DNA of 64,000 nucleotides. Origin: Oceanospirillaceae bacterium (GTDB lineage Bacteria > Pseudomonadota > Gammaproteobacteria > Pseudomonadales > Balneatricaceae). The position numbers and the translations under genes were made by a program. Below the pieces are notes generated by a model, which was not told where the DNA came from, did no database searches, and saw nothing but the letters and a program-made list of their open reading frames with translations. Location: assembly GCA_013373085.1 (NCBI GenBank), contig JABXIM010000028.1, positions 33,235 through 97,234 of the forward strand, in the 5' to 3' direction. Below are positions 31,273 through 42,230 of the stretch, one piece after another; positions within the stretch are counted from its first letter, which is position 1, and the number at the start of each line of letters is the position of its first letter.

Positions 31273-31295
31273 GCCGGTCGCGACGCGCGACCGGC
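31273..31295 (-). terminator. Strong hairpin downstream of acnA (terminator-like, no U-tract)
   Basis: GCCGGTCGCG-ACG-CGCGACCGGC perfect 10-bp stem. Confidence 0.45.
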
Positions 31296-31343
31296 ACCTA
31301 CTGGCCCTAAGTGTAGTCCCAGCTACAAACAGCTGTTTGAATT

Positions 31344-34052
31344 TTACTCATCCTGGGCGTCGGGTTCCTGTCGTGCCGATGCCAACTGGCGCAGCACGTA
31401 ATGCAGGATGCCGCCGTGTCGGTAATAGTCCCACTCGACCGGCGTGTCGACCCGCACCCGGACGCGGAACGCGGTCCTGGTGCCGTCGGGCGCCGTCGCG
31501 GTGACGGTCAGCTCGGCGGGCTCACCATCGAGCGCTTCGAGATCGAAAACCTCCTCTCCGCTCAGGCCCAGTCGCTGCGCCGACTCACCCTCGAGGAACT
31601 GCAGCGGCAGTACGCCGAAGCCGACCAGGTTGGAACGATGGATGCGCTCGAAACTGCAGGCGATGACCGCACCGATACCAAGCAGGCGGGTCCCCTTGGC
31701 AGCCCAGTCCCGGCTCGAACCGGTACCGTATTCGGCGCCCGCCAGCACCACCAGAGGAACGCCCTCATCGCGATAACGCATTGCCGCATCGTAAATGCTC
31801 AGGCGCTCACCGGATGGATAGTGGGTGGTCCAGCTGCCTTCGGTTCCCGGTGCCAGCTCGTTGCGCAGGCGCACGTTGGCGAAAGTACCGCGCATCATCA
31901 CCTCATGGTTGCCACGCCGCGAGCCGTAGCTGTTGAAATCGGCGGGCTGCACGCCCTGATCCTGCAGGTACAGCCCCGCCGGACTGTCGGGCTTGATGCT
32001 GCCGGCCGGCGAAATATGGTCGGTGGTGATGGAGTCCCCCACCTTGACCAGGCAACGCGCCCCGGTGACAGGACGCAGCGCGTCCGGCGTCGCCCCCATA
32101 CCCTCGAAATAGGGTGGGTGCCGGATATAGCTCGACGCCGGCCATTGGTAGGTTTTGCCTTCAGGCACCGGCAGCTGGCGCCAGGCCTCAGGGCCCTTGA
32201 ATACATCGGCGTAGCGACTGCGGTACATCTCGGAGTTGATGCAGCACGCCATCAGCGACTGCACCTCCTGCTGGCTGGGCCAGAGGTCTTTCAGGTATAC
32301 GTCCCGCCCCTTGCTGTCGCGGCCAAGCGGTTCGTCGTAGGGGTCGAACGCCAGGGTTCCCGCCAGGGCAAAGGCCACCACCAGCGGCGGCGACGCCAGG
32401 TAATTGAGCCGCACGTCGGGATGGATCCGCCCCTCGAAGTTGCGGTTGCCGGACAGCACCGAACCGACGACCAGCTTGCCATTGCGAATCGCCTCGCTGA
32501 TCGGCGCTTTCAGCGGCCCGGAGTTGCCGATACAGGTCGTGCAGCCGTACCCCACCAGGTTGAACCCCAGGGCGTCCAGCGCGTCCATCAACCCCGACTC
32601 CTCGAGGTAGGCGGTGACCACCTGGGAGCCCGGTGCGAGCGATGTCTTGACCCAGGGCCGCGTTTTAAGCCCCAGCGACACCGCCTTCTGCGCCACCAGC
32701 CCCGCGGCCAGCATCACCGCCGGGTTGGAGGTATTGGTACAGGAGGTGATGGCGGCAATCACTACATCGCCATCCCTCAGCATGTGCTGCTCGCCGTCGA
32801 GCTCGAAGGCCTCGCCGCCATTCTGCAGTACGACACCGGCATCCCCGTGCCCCCGTTCTTCGCGCAGCGCAGCGAGCAGGGAGCGTTTCGAGTCGGTCAG
32901 CGCGATACGGTCCTGGGGCCGCTTGGGTCCTGCGAGGCTCGGCACGACCTGGCTCAGGTCGAGTTCGAGAATTTCGGTGTACTCGGCCACCGGGCTGTTT
33001 TCGTCGCGCCATAGCCCCTGCAGCCTGGCGTAGGCCTCCACCAGCGCACACTGCTCCTCGCTGCGACCGGTTTGCCGGAGGTAGCGCAGAGTTTCGTCGT
33101 CGAGCGGGAAAATCCCACAGGTGGCGCCATACTCGGGCGCCATGTTGGCGATGGTCGCCCGATCCGCCAGCGGCAGGTCGTCGAGCCCTTCGCCGAAGAA
33201 CTCGACGAATTTGCCGACCACGCCCTGTCGTCGCAGCATCTGGGTAACGGTCAGAACCAGATCGGTGGCGGTGGCGCCTTCAGACAGGCGGCCGCTGAGG
33301 CGAAAGCCCACCACCTGCGGTAACAGCATCGTGACCGGCTGGCCGAGCATCGCCGCTTCCGCCTCGATACCGCCGACGCCCCAGCCGAGCACCCCGAGGC
33401 CGTTGATCATGGTGGTGTGTGAATCGGTGCCGACGAGGGTATCGGGATAGGCCAGCGGCGGTTTCCCCTCCTCTTCACGGGTCATCACCACCGACGCCAG
33501 GTATTCGAGGTTGACCTGGTGCACGATGCCGGTACCCGGCGGTACCACCCGGAAGTTGGCGAACGCCTTTTGTCCCCAGCGCAGGAACTTGTAGCGCTCC
33601 TCGTTGCGCTCGAACTCGATGCGTGTGTTGAGATCCAGCGCACTGGCGCTGGCATAGTGGTCCACCATCACCGAGTGGTCGATAACCAGATCCACCGGTT
33701 CCTGCGGATTGATCAGTTCGGGATCACCACCGAGATCGCGCATGGCGTCGCGCATCGCCGCCAGATCCACCACCGCCGGCACGCCGGTAAAGTCCTGCAA
33801 CACCACCCGGGCGGGCGTGAAGGCGATCTGTACCGAGGGTTCGAAATCCGGGTCCCAGCGGCACAGGGCATCGATGTCGTCACGCAGCACGGTACGACCA
33901 TCCTCCCGGCGCAGCAGGTTTTCCAGCAGGATCTTCAGTGCATAGGGAAGTCGGGCGATATCGTACAGATGATCCAGCGCATCGAGCCGATAGTAGCGGT
34001 ACTCGCGCTCACCGACCTCGAACGTATCCAGGGCATCGAAACTGTCGTGCAT
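31344..34052 (-). CDS. acnA: Aconitate hydratase AcnA/IRP type
   Basis: [52 protein letters not shown]. Confidence 0.97.
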   Translation of the reverse strand: MHDSFDALDTFEVGEREYRYYRLDALDHLYDIARLPYALKILLENLLRREDGRTVLRDDIDALCRWDPDFEPSVQIAFTPARVVLQDFTGVPAVVDLAAMRDAMRDLGGDPELINPQEPVDLVIDHSVMVDHYASASALDLNTRIEFERNEERYKFLRWGQKAFANFRVVPPGTGIVHQVNLEYLASVVMTREEEGKPPLAYPDTLVGTDSHTTMINGLGVLGWGVGGIEAEAAMLGQPVTMLLPQVVGFRLSGRLSEGATATDLVLTVTQMLRRQGVVGKFVEFFGEGLDDLPLADRATIANMAPEYGATCGIFPLDDETLRYLRQTGRSEEQCALVEAYARLQGLWRDENSPVAEYTEILELDLSQVVPSLAGPKRPQDRIALTDSKRSLLAALREERGHGDAGVVLQNGGEAFELDGEQHMLRDGDVVIAAITSCTNTSNPAVMLAAGLVAQKAVSLGLKTRPWVKTSLAPGSQVVTAYLEESGLMDALDALGFNLVGYGCTTCIGNSGPLKAPISEAIRNGKLVVGSVLSGNRNFEGRIHPDVRLNYLASPPLVVAFALAGTLAFDPYDEPLGRDSKGRDVYLKDLWPSQQEVQSLMACCINSEMYRSRYADVFKGPEAWRQLPVPEGKTYQWPASSYIRHPPYFEGMGATPDALRPVTGARCLVKVGDSITTDHISPAGSIKPDSPAGLYLQDQGVQPADFNSYGSRRGNHEVMMRGTFANVRLRNELAPGTEGSWTTHYPSGERLSIYDAAMRYRDEGVPLVVLAGAEYGTGSSRDWAAKGTRLLGIGAVIACSFERIHRSNLVGFGVLPLQFLEGESAQRLGLSGEEVFDLEALDGEPAELTVTATAPDGTRTAFRVRVRVDTPVEWDYYRHGGILHYVLRQLASARQEPDAQDE

Positions 34053-34126
34053 GTTTGCCTCCCTTGCAGCATTTCGTCGAGTCTCGAAAAGAGTGACCAC
34101 GGACGCGGGCGCCCGTTCAGTTTCAC

Positions 34127-34537
34127 TCAGGCATCGTCGGGCGGTCCCTTGAGCTCCACGGTATTGCCTTCCGGGTCGAGGACATAAATCGATGGCCCGG
34201 TGCCTTCGGCGCCGTAACGCCGTTCCACCGGACCGGCTTCAAGGCCCTTTGACGACAGGTATTGGCGAATGGCTTCGCCATCAAAGGGGTCGAGACGCAG
34301 GCAGAGATGGTCGAGGTTGCGCCCTTCCCGGCCGGGCGCGGCGCCGCCGGCCTTGCCGATCTTGCCGTCGACCGTCACCAGGTCGATCAGGCTGTTCCCG
34401 GCACGCAGCTGGTACAACCCCAGATCCTCCTTCGCCCGCTCCAGCGGACAACCGAGGATATCGCGATAGAAATTCAGCATCGTTTCGAGGTCCTGGACAC
34501 GCAGGACCAGGTGATCGAGAGCGGTAATATGGATCAT
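34127..34537 (-). CDS. VOC (glyoxalase/bleomycin resistance) family protein
   Basis: [46 protein letters not shown]. Confidence 0.9.
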   Translation of the reverse strand: MIHITALDHLVLRVQDLETMLNFYRDILGCPLERAKEDLGLYQLRAGNSLIDLVTVDGKIGKAGGAAPGREGRNLDHLCLRLDPFDGEAIRQYLSSKGLEAGPVERRYGAEGTGPSIYVLDPEGNTVELKGPPDDA

Positions 34538-34594
34538 GGAGCCTCCGCTGTCCAAATCTATATAGGATAGCAGCCGGCGCGCCTGCTGAAGCTG

Positions 34595-35209
34595 TCAGGC
34601 CAGCAGGCGTAGCGCGATGCCCCACATCACCAGGCAAATGATGGCGTCCAAAAGGCGCCAGGCGCGCGGATTGCGAAACAGCGGCGCCAGGCGCGGCGCC
34701 CCCAGCCCCAACAGCATGAACCAGGTGAACGACGCCAGCACGGCTCCGGCGCCAAACCAGTAGCGCAACTGCTCGCCATGCTGGGTGGCGATACCGCCCA
34801 CCAAAACCACGGTATCGAGGTAGGCATGGGGATTCAGCAGACTGACCGCCAGCGTGGTCAGCAACACCGACTTCAGCGACCGGCCCGCGTCCCCGCTCGT
34901 TTCGAGACCGGCGGGTTTCAGCGCCGACCGCAAGGCGCGCAATCCATAGTAGAAAAGGAATAGCGCGCCGCCGATACGGGCAACCTGCAACAGTAGCGGC
35001 GAATCGCTTATCAGGGCCCCCATACCGATGACGCCGAGGCAGATCAGCAGCGCATCGCTAAGGCTACACAGCAAGGCCACGGGCCAGTGATACTGGCGCC
35101 GCACGCCCTGAGCCAGCAGAAAGGCGTTCTGTGCACCTATGGCCACGATCAGGCCGCCCCCGGTGAGGAAACCTTGCAACATGACGGTCGATTGCAGTGC
35201 GCTGATCAT
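34595..35209 (-). CDS. argO: LysE/ArgO family amino-acid exporter
   Basis: GGGLIVAIGAQNAFLLAQGVRRQYHW; divergent from argP-like regulator. Confidence 0.88.
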   Translation of the reverse strand: MISALQSTVMLQGFLTGGGLIVAIGAQNAFLLAQGVRRQYHWPVALLCSLSDALLICLGVIGMGALISDSPLLLQVARIGGALFLFYYGLRALRSALKPAGLETSGDAGRSLKSVLLTTLAVSLLNPHAYLDTVVLVGGIATQHGEQLRYWFGAGAVLASFTWFMLLGLGAPRLAPLFRNPRAWRLLDAIICLVMWGIALRLLA

Positions 35210-35280
35210 GTCAGGCGGGCCTCCTGGTCGGTCAGGCAGTGGATTCAACGGGGGCCATCTTGACCGGGACAACGACTAAA

Positions 35281-35317
35281 GTGAAACTAATGTTTTTTAT
35301 AAAACATTAGTGAAACT
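35281..35317. promoter_or_regulatory. argO/argP intergenic AT-rich palindrome
   Basis: ACTAATGTTTT-TTAT-AAAACATTAGT perfect 11-bp arms, flanked by direct repeat GTGAAACT (35281, 35310). Confidence 0.65.
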
Positions 35318-35321
35318 GATT

Positions 35322-36242
35322 ATGCTGGATTATCGTCAGATTCAGGCGCTGGCCGCCGTGATCGAGGAACAAAGCTTCGAGCGGGCAGCCGTCAAACTGC
35401 ATATCACCCAGTCCGCGGTTTCGCAGCGCCTCAAGCAACTGGAGGAACGCCTGGGTCAAGCACTGGTCATCCGTTCCAGTCCGGTACGGGCAACGTCTGC
35501 CGGGCAGCAGGTACTGAAGCACTACCGCCAGGTCAGTCTGTTGCAGAAGGAGCTGCTGCAGGAGATTTACGATAGCGACGACGCCAGCTTCACGCGCCTG
35601 GCCATTGGTCTCAACGCAGACAGCCTGAGCACCTGGTTTCTGCCGGCATTGCAGCGCCTGCTGGAACAGGAGAAGCTGCTGCTGGAGCTCAAGGTGGACG
35701 ATCAGGACCAGACCCATCACCTGCTGCGCACCGGCGAGGTGATTGGTTGTATCACCGCCAGTCCCGAGGCGATGCAGGGCTGCAACTGCATCCCGCTGGG
35801 CGTGATGCCCTACCGTTGCCTCGTCTCGACGCAGTACCTCCGCACCTACCTCGCGGACGGCGTCACGGCCGATGCCCTCCGGCGCGCGCCTGCCGTGGAG
35901 TACAACCACAAGGACGCGCTGCACTGCCGTTACCTCGAACGCTTCTATGGCCTGGCGCCGGGCGACTTTCCGCGCCACCGCGTGCCCTCGCCGGAAGCCT
36001 TCCTCGACCTGATCGTGCGCGGATTCGGGGGCGGCATGGTCCCGGACCAGCAGAGCAAGCCGTTCCTCGAGCGGGGACTGGTCGTCGACATGGCCCCCGG
36101 AAATTATCTGGCGGTGCCGCTGTACTGGCATGTCTGGAACCTGAAGACGCCGCTGGCCCGCCGCCTCACCGACACCTTGCTACGCGGAGCCGAACAGCAC
36201 CTGGAGCCCTTTTCGGCGCATCCGGTGCTGACGCATCCGTGA
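35322..36242 (+). CDS. argP: LysR-family regulator ArgP/IciA
   Basis: MLDYRQIQALAAVIEEQSFERAAVKLHITQSAVSQRLKQLEERLGQ; divergent argO. Confidence 0.92.
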   Translation: MLDYRQIQALAAVIEEQSFERAAVKLHITQSAVSQRLKQLEERLGQALVIRSSPVRATSAGQQVLKHYRQVSLLQKELLQEIYDSDDASFTRLAIGLNADSLSTWFLPALQRLLEQEKLLLELKVDDQDQTHHLLRTGEVIGCITASPEAMQGCNCIPLGVMPYRCLVSTQYLRTYLADGVTADALRRAPAVEYNHKDALHCRYLERFYGLAPGDFPRHRVPSPEAFLDLIVRGFGGGMVPDQQSKPFLERGLVVDMAPGNYLAVPLYWHVWNLKTPLARRLTDTLLRGAEQHLEPFSAHPVLTHP

Positions 36243-36294
36243 ATTCTGCCAGGTGGTAACTGACGAGCGGTGAGCAGCGAGGTTGATGGGCACA

Positions 36295-36345
36295 GAATGC
36301 GGTTTGCCGTGGCAACGCTCAAGTCCGCCTTGCAAAACCGCATTC
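36295..36345. other. Inverted repeat upstream of pta-ack operon
   Basis: GAATGCGGTTTGC (36295-36307) / GCAAAACCGCATTC (36332-36345). Confidence 0.5.
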
Positions 36346-36433
36346 GGGATTGATGGCGGTCATAGCCACCGCTGTTGCGCTGCAACATAATGATGCTATA
36401 CCGCTTTAGACGGCTATCAAATGGAGAGGCCCT

Positions 36434-37387
36434 ATGCTCGTGACCGAAACGCCACCGGCGCACAACCAACTCGAGTTCTTTATCGAGCAGGCGCGCAAGG
36501 CGCGCCCGATTCGCACGCTGGTGGTCCATCCCGTGGATGCCAACAGTCTCGGCGGCGCACTGGAAGCCGCCGCCCAGGACCTGATCGAACCTGTCCTGGT
36601 CGGCCCGGAATCCCGAATCCGGTCAACCGCAGATGAACTAGAGCTGGATCTGGACGGGATCGAGATCGTCGACTGCGCCCACAGCCATGCTGCCGCAGAA
36701 ACCGGCTGCGAGCTGGTCCGGAGCGGCCACGGCGAGGCGCTGATGAAAGGCGGTCTGGGCACCTCGGAGTTGCTGGGCGCCGTGCTCCACAAGACGCGGG
36801 GAATCCGCACCGAGCGCCGTCTGAGCCATGTCTTCGTGTTCGATATCCCCAGCTACCCGAAACCCCTGGTGATCACCGACGCCGCAATCAATGTGACGCC
36901 GGACCTGGACGTCAAGCAGCATATCGTCCAGAACGCCATCGACTTCTGCCGCGGGCTGGGCGTCGCGACACCGAAGGTGGCCATTCTGGCGGCGGTGGAG
37001 AAGGTCAAATCGAGCATGCAAAGCACCATCGACGCCGCGGCACTGTGCAAGATGGCGGACCGGGGCCAGATCGTCGACGGCATCCTCGACGGGCCGCTGG
37101 CGTTCGATAATGCCATCTCGCGCGAGGCCGCGCGCGACAAGCATATCAACTCACCGGTTTCCGGCGACGCCGATATCCTGCTGGCGCCCGATCTGGAGGC
37201 GGCCAACATGATCGCCAAACAGCTGGTCTACCTCGCCAATGCCAAGTCGGCTGGCCTTGCCCTTGGCGCACGGGTCCCGATTATCCTCACCAGCCGTTCC
37301 GACAAGCTGCTGGCCCGGCTCGCCTCCTGCGCGCTGGCGTCGCATATGGTCCATGACGGCAGTTCGATGACGCGGGGGGATACATGA
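36434..37387 (+). CDS. Phosphate acetyl/butyryltransferase
   Basis: MKGGLGTSELLGAVL; VFVFDIPSYPKPLVITDAAINVTPDL; followed by acetate kinase with ATGA overlap. Confidence 0.88.
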   Translation: MLVTETPPAHNQLEFFIEQARKARPIRTLVVHPVDANSLGGALEAAAQDLIEPVLVGPESRIRSTADELELDLDGIEIVDCAHSHAAAETGCELVRSGHGEALMKGGLGTSELLGAVLHKTRGIRTERRLSHVFVFDIPSYPKPLVITDAAINVTPDLDVKQHIVQNAIDFCRGLGVATPKVAILAAVEKVKSSMQSTIDAAALCKMADRGQIVDGILDGPLAFDNAISREAARDKHINSPVSGDADILLAPDLEAANMIAKQLVYLANAKSAGLALGARVPIILTSRSDKLLARLASCALASHMVHDGSSMTRGDT

Positions 37388-38562
37388 GACTGATTCTGGC
37401 CGTCAACGGCGGCTCCTCCAGCCTAAAATGCGGTCTATACGAGCCGTCAGGCAACACGCCCCAGCTGCGCTATCGCCTGCAGCTCAAGGATGCACTGGGT
37501 AAGCCAAAACTGGAAATACGCCACGGCGACGGCAAGGCGCTGGAACAGCGGGCACCGGATTTCAGCCGTATCGCCGCCGACCACCGGCACGTGGCAGCGC
37601 TCAACCTGGTACTGGACTGGATCGAAACCGAACTGTCCCACTGCGAGCTGCTCGCGGTTGGCCACCGTGTCGTGCACGGCGGTGCCGAGCTGGCGGCACC
37701 GATGCCGGTGGACGATGCCCTGATCGAGACGCTGCGGGGATTCAATCCGCTGGCGCCGCTGCACCAGCCGTTCAATATCGAACTGATCGAAGCCTGCCGG
37801 CGACGATTGCCGTCTGTGCCGCAGACCGCCTGCTTCGACACCATGTTCCACGTCGGCCAGAGTCCGCTGGAGCGCCGCTATGCCCTGCCCCGGCGTTTCG
37901 CCGAAGAGGGCGTGCAGCGCTATGGCTTTCACGGCTTGTCCTACGCCTACATTCAGCGCCAGCTGGACGCCCTTGGCGAAGGACAGGGGCGTTCACTGCT
38001 GTGCCATTTTGGCGCCGGTGCCAGTATGTGTGCGGTGCGGGACGGCCACTCGGTCGCCTCCAGCATGGGCTTCACCGCGGTCGACGGACTGCCGATGGGC
38101 AGCCGTTGCGGCAACCTGGATCCTGGCGTGCTGATCTACCTGATGCGCCGCCACGGCCTGGACGCCGATGCACTGGAAAAGCTGCTGTACAAGGAAAGTG
38201 GCTGGCTCGGCGTTTCCGGCGTCAGCGCCGAGATGCTCGATCTGCACGCCAGCAGCGACCCCCATGCCGACGAGGCAATCGAGATGTTCGCCTACCGCGC
38301 CGCGCTTGAGGCGGGACGACTGAGCGCCGCGCTGCAGGGGTGTGACCGGATCGTTTTCACCGGCGGCGTCGGCGAAAACGACGCCAATGTTCGCACCCGG
38401 ATGCTGTCACGACTGGGCTGGCTCGGCATCCGGCTGGACCCGGCGGCCAACAGCCGGGGCGACGCCGTCATCAGTACCACGGACAGTGCCATCGAGGTGC
38501 GCGTGATCCCGACCCATGAGGGCACGATGATCGCGCAGCACGTGCTTGAGAAACTGTCGTAA
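37384..38562 (+). CDS. ackA: Acetate/propionate family kinase
   Basis: LAVNGGSSSLKCGLY; VGHRVVHGG; GFHGLSYAYI; IVFTGGVGEND. Confidence 0.95.
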   Translation: MRLILAVNGGSSSLKCGLYEPSGNTPQLRYRLQLKDALGKPKLEIRHGDGKALEQRAPDFSRIAADHRHVAALNLVLDWIETELSHCELLAVGHRVVHGGAELAAPMPVDDALIETLRGFNPLAPLHQPFNIELIEACRRRLPSVPQTACFDTMFHVGQSPLERRYALPRRFAEEGVQRYGFHGLSYAYIQRQLDALGEGQGRSLLCHFGAGASMCAVRDGHSVASSMGFTAVDGLPMGSRCGNLDPGVLIYLMRRHGLDADALEKLLYKESGWLGVSGVSAEMLDLHASSDPHADEAIEMFAYRAALEAGRLSAALQGCDRIVFTGGVGENDANVRTRMLSRLGWLGIRLDPAANSRGDAVISTTDSAIEVRVIPTHEGTMIAQHVLEKLS

Positions 38563-38619
38563 ACGGCGCTTCGCCGTGGGGCGCGGCTCCCACAAATACC
38601 CCTATATGACGACACACCC

Positions 38620-38703
38620 GTGGGAGCGGCGCACCCGAAGGGCACTTCCCCGCCGCGAATGCTGTAGCCCGGTGCAGGATTTATTTGCCACGGGGAAGTG
38701 CCC
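38620..38703 (+). repeat. 84-bp dispersed palindromic repeat, copy 2 (adjacent inverted REP-like arm at 38564-38591)
   Basis: GTGGGAGCGGCGCACCCGAAGGGCACTTCCCCGCCGCGAATG...CGGGGAAGTGCCC; about 68/84 identical to the reverse complement of 14472-14555 by hand count. Confidence 0.8.
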
Positions 38704-38717
38704 TTGGGGTAAAGCGC

Positions 38718-39464
38718 CTAGGCGCCATTCCCGCGCTGGCGCACCGCTTCGAACAGACACACGCCGGTGGCAACGGAGACGTTGAGGCTGCTGACCTCTC
38801 CGGCCATCGGGATTTTCACCAACTGGTCGCAGTGCTCACGCGTAAGCCGGCGCATACCCTTGCCCTCGGCCCCCATCACCAGAGCCATCGGGCCCTGCAG
38901 GTTGGCGTCATAAACCAGCTGATCGGCTTCGCCGGCGGTGCCGGTGATCCAGATACCGCGCTGCTGCAACGACTGTAGCGTGCGCGACAGGTTGGTGACC
39001 TGGACATAGGGCACGGCCTCCGCCGCACCGCAGGCGACCTTGGACACCGTGGCATTGAGCGGCGCCGACTTGTCCTTGGGTGCGATGACCGCCTGCACGC
39101 CGGCCGCATCGGCGGTACGCAGGCAGGCACCGAGGTTGTGCGGATCCGTAACGCCGTCGAGCACCAGCAGGAACGGCTGCGTCTCGAGCCCATCGAGCAG
39201 TTGCTCGAGATAATTCTCATCGTGCGAACGCATCGGTTCGCAAACCACCAGCACGCCCTGGTGCACACCGCCGTCGGCCAGTTGCTCGAGCTCCTGCCGG
39301 GTCACGACCTGCGGCCGTATGTGAGCTCCCGCCGCCAGCTCAAGCACCTGCTGCATGCGCTCGTCACGGCGGCCTTTCTGAACCAGCAGTCGCTTGATGC
39401 GCTTGGCATCCTTTTTCAGCGCGGTACGCACCGCATGCTGACCGAATAAAATCTCATCCTGCAT
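38718..39464 (-). CDS. rlmB: 23S rRNA (guanosine(2251)-2'-O)-methyltransferase
   Basis: MQDEILFGQHAVRTAL; SPOUT motifs VLDGVTDPHNLGACLRTADAAGVQAVI, GAEGKGMRRLTREHCD. Confidence 0.95.
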   Translation of the reverse strand: MQDEILFGQHAVRTALKKDAKRIKRLLVQKGRRDERMQQVLELAAGAHIRPQVVTRQELEQLADGGVHQGVLVVCEPMRSHDENYLEQLLDGLETQPFLLVLDGVTDPHNLGACLRTADAAGVQAVIAPKDKSAPLNATVSKVACGAAEAVPYVQVTNLSRTLQSLQQRGIWITGTAGEADQLVYDANLQGPMALVMGAEGKGMRRLTREHCDQLVKIPMAGEVSSLNVSVATGVCLFEAVRQRGNGA

Positions 39465-40482
39465 TGCGCATTTCCTCTTTCGCACCGACCCAGTCCCCGG
39501 CCTGCTCGGCGACCAGTTTTGCCAGCAGCTCGATAAAGGCCGGGGCATCGTTCAGCGCCGCGATATAGCGGTATTCCTCTCCTCCTGCCTTGAGGAAGGC
39601 ATCCCGGTTCTCGACCGCGATCTCTTCCAGCGTCTCCAGGCAATCCGCAGTGAAGGCCGGCGAAATGATATCGACCCGTTTGATACCCTGTCCCGGCAGC
39701 GACTCGAGGGTCTTGTCCGTGTAGGGTTGCAACCAGGCCTTGGGGCCGAAACGCGACTGAAAGGTCGTCAGACACTGCTGGGCATTCAGCCCCAACGCCT
39801 CGCGCAGTCGCTCGCTGGTGTCGAGGCACTGGGCACCGTAGGGATCGCCGCGATCGACGTATTCCTGGGGAATACCGTGATAGGACAGGATCAAACGTTC
39901 GGCGTCGCCCTGAGCCTTGCGGTGCTCGCGCACACTCTGCGCCAGCGCTTCGATATAGGCGGGGTGGTCGTAAAACTGCTTGACGACGCGGATGTCCAGC
40001 ACCTCGCGCCTGCCCTGCTGAAAGCGCGCGATCTGATCGTAGATCGGCGCGGTGGTGGTGGCCGAGTACTGAGGATACAGCGGTATTACCAGAATCCGGC
40101 CATAGCCGGTGTCCGCCAACGCCTGTAGCCTGGCCTCCAGCGCCGGGGAGCCATAGGTCATGGCGGCGAAAACGTCCGGGCTATGTCCCGGAAAACGCTG
40201 CTGCAGCCTCAGCTGCAATGCCGTTACCTGACTGTTGAGGATACGCCGCATCGGCGAGTCATCCTCCCAGATCGACGCATACAAACGGGCCACGCGGCGC
40301 GGGCGCAGGTTGAGGATGATCAGGTTGAGTACCGCCAGCCACAGCCAGCGACGCGGGCCTTTACCCTCCACCACGCGCGGATCGGAGAGAAACTGCTTCA
40401 GGTAGCGGCGGACCGCGCCCGCTTCCGGCGCGTCCGGCGTGCCGAGGTTGGCCAGGATAATGGCTGTCTTTTGCTGCATCAT
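39454..40482 (-). CDS. hemH: Ferrochelatase
   Basis: KTAIILANLGTPDAPEAGAVRRYLKQFLSDPRVV; LILSYHGIPQEYVDRGDPY. Confidence 0.96.
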   Translation of the reverse strand: MMQQKTAIILANLGTPDAPEAGAVRRYLKQFLSDPRVVEGKGPRRWLWLAVLNLIILNLRPRRVARLYASIWEDDSPMRRILNSQVTALQLRLQQRFPGHSPDVFAAMTYGSPALEARLQALADTGYGRILVIPLYPQYSATTTAPIYDQIARFQQGRREVLDIRVVKQFYDHPAYIEALAQSVREHRKAQGDAERLILSYHGIPQEYVDRGDPYGAQCLDTSERLREALGLNAQQCLTTFQSRFGPKAWLQPYTDKTLESLPGQGIKRVDIISPAFTADCLETLEEIAVENRDAFLKAGGEEYRYIAALNDAPAFIELLAKLVAEQAGDWVGAKEEMRNAG

Positions 40483-40574
40483 GTCCTGTCGTGACTGGTT
40501 AGGAGACCCGCAGGGTCCCGGTTCGAAAATCGCGTGCGCCCTGGCGCCCGCCAAGACCTGCTGTCGAGGCCCTG

Positions 40575-40862
40575 TCAGAGGGTGTGAACCTCGTGCCGGT
40601 CCTGTCCCTGGTTATCGCGCCAGAGCACTTCCAGGCGTCCGCCCCGGGCTCCCTGGAAGCGAAACCGTACGAAGGGATCCCGGGCCAGCGCATCCGACAG
40701 GTCCGCGCTGAAAATCCGCTCGCCGTCGTAACGCACTTCCAGCTCCTGGATGAAGTCGGCCGCGCCCACGTCCGCACCGCAGAGCCGGCCGGGTGTCATC
40801 GGATGACTCAGGAACAGCTGCACCGTGACGATATCGCCCTGTACCCTGGCCTTGACCCTCAC
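40575..40862 (-). CDS. soxZ: Thiosulfate oxidation carrier complex protein SoxZ (GTG start overlapping the soxY stop)
   Basis: VQLFLSHPMTPGR...DFIQELEVRYDGERIF...DPFVRFRFQGARGGRLEVLWRDNQGQ. Confidence 0.88.
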   Translation of the reverse strand: MRVKARVQGDIVTVQLFLSHPMTPGRLCGADVGAADFIQELEVRYDGERIFSADLSDALARDPFVRFRFQGARGGRLEVLWRDNQGQDRHEVHTL

Positions 40863-41326
40863 GCTCCCGCCTCCTCGAATGGCTTGCCGCGACAACCATC
40901 GAGGATGATGCGCACCGGTTGGCTGTTGCGATACAGATTGCCATTGGACTCGACCACCACCGAGACCTCGCTGGAGCGTACCAGCCGCAGCCGGGTCGCC
41001 AGTTCGGGCAGCGCGCGCGGGCCAAACACCACCAGCGCGGCCAGCGGCTTGGGATTCTCATGCACCAGCAGCGCCATGCGCGTCACCCTGGGCAGGCGCG
41101 TCGAGACCATCACCGGTACCAAGTCGCCGTGGTAGGCGTTGGTGGGAATTTTCAATTCGATTTCCACGGCTGCCAACACATCGCTGCGGCCGAACGCCGC
41201 GCGCAGGGCGTCATCGGGCAAGGCGCTGTCGAAGGCGCCCCTGTTCCAGGTCGCCAGCGCACGCAACGGTGCCAGCGCGAGCATGCCTGCGGTTACCAGT
41301 CGCCTGATCAGCATTCGACGATGCAT
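40859..41326 (-). CDS. soxY: SoxY-like thiosulfate oxidation carrier protein with atypical C-terminus (DGCRGKPFEEAGA)
   Basis: LVHENPKPLAALVVFGPRALPELATRLRLVRSSEVSVVVESNGNLYRNSQPVRIILDGCRG; twin-Arg-like N-terminus RRLVTAGM; adjacent soxZ. Confidence 0.82.
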   Translation of the reverse strand: MHRRMLIRRLVTAGMLALAPLRALATWNRGAFDSALPDDALRAAFGRSDVLAAVEIELKIPTNAYHGDLVPVMVSTRLPRVTRMALLVHENPKPLAALVVFGPRALPELATRLRLVRSSEVSVVVESNGNLYRNSQPVRIILDGCRGKPFEEAGA

Positions 41327-41493
41327 TATCTGCTCCTGTGCTTCCAACCTGCGAGCAGACCGCCGCCTGTCTCTGCATAAGCGACCGCAGCTGCGTCTGT
41401 ACGTCAGGAACTCGCCGGGGCCGCAGGCAATGGTAATGCATCCTGGCGTGCAGGTGGGATAGCGAAAGGCTATTTTTCGCTATTCGCGGGCCC

Positions 41494-41525
41494 AAAAAAG
41501 AAGGGCCGCTGATCAACAGCGGCCC
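41494..41525 (-). terminator. Rho-independent terminator of adk
   Basis: Minus strand GGGCCGCTG-TTGAT-CAGCGGCCC-TTCTTTTTT. Confidence 0.88.
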
Positions 41526-41546
41526 TGGAACGGATCCTTGCCAGCG

Positions 41547-42230
<684 letters not shown>

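Noticed and set aside
31401-33014. 537-aa open frame antisense to acnA
   Set aside because: Antisense artefact in GC-rich coding DNA.
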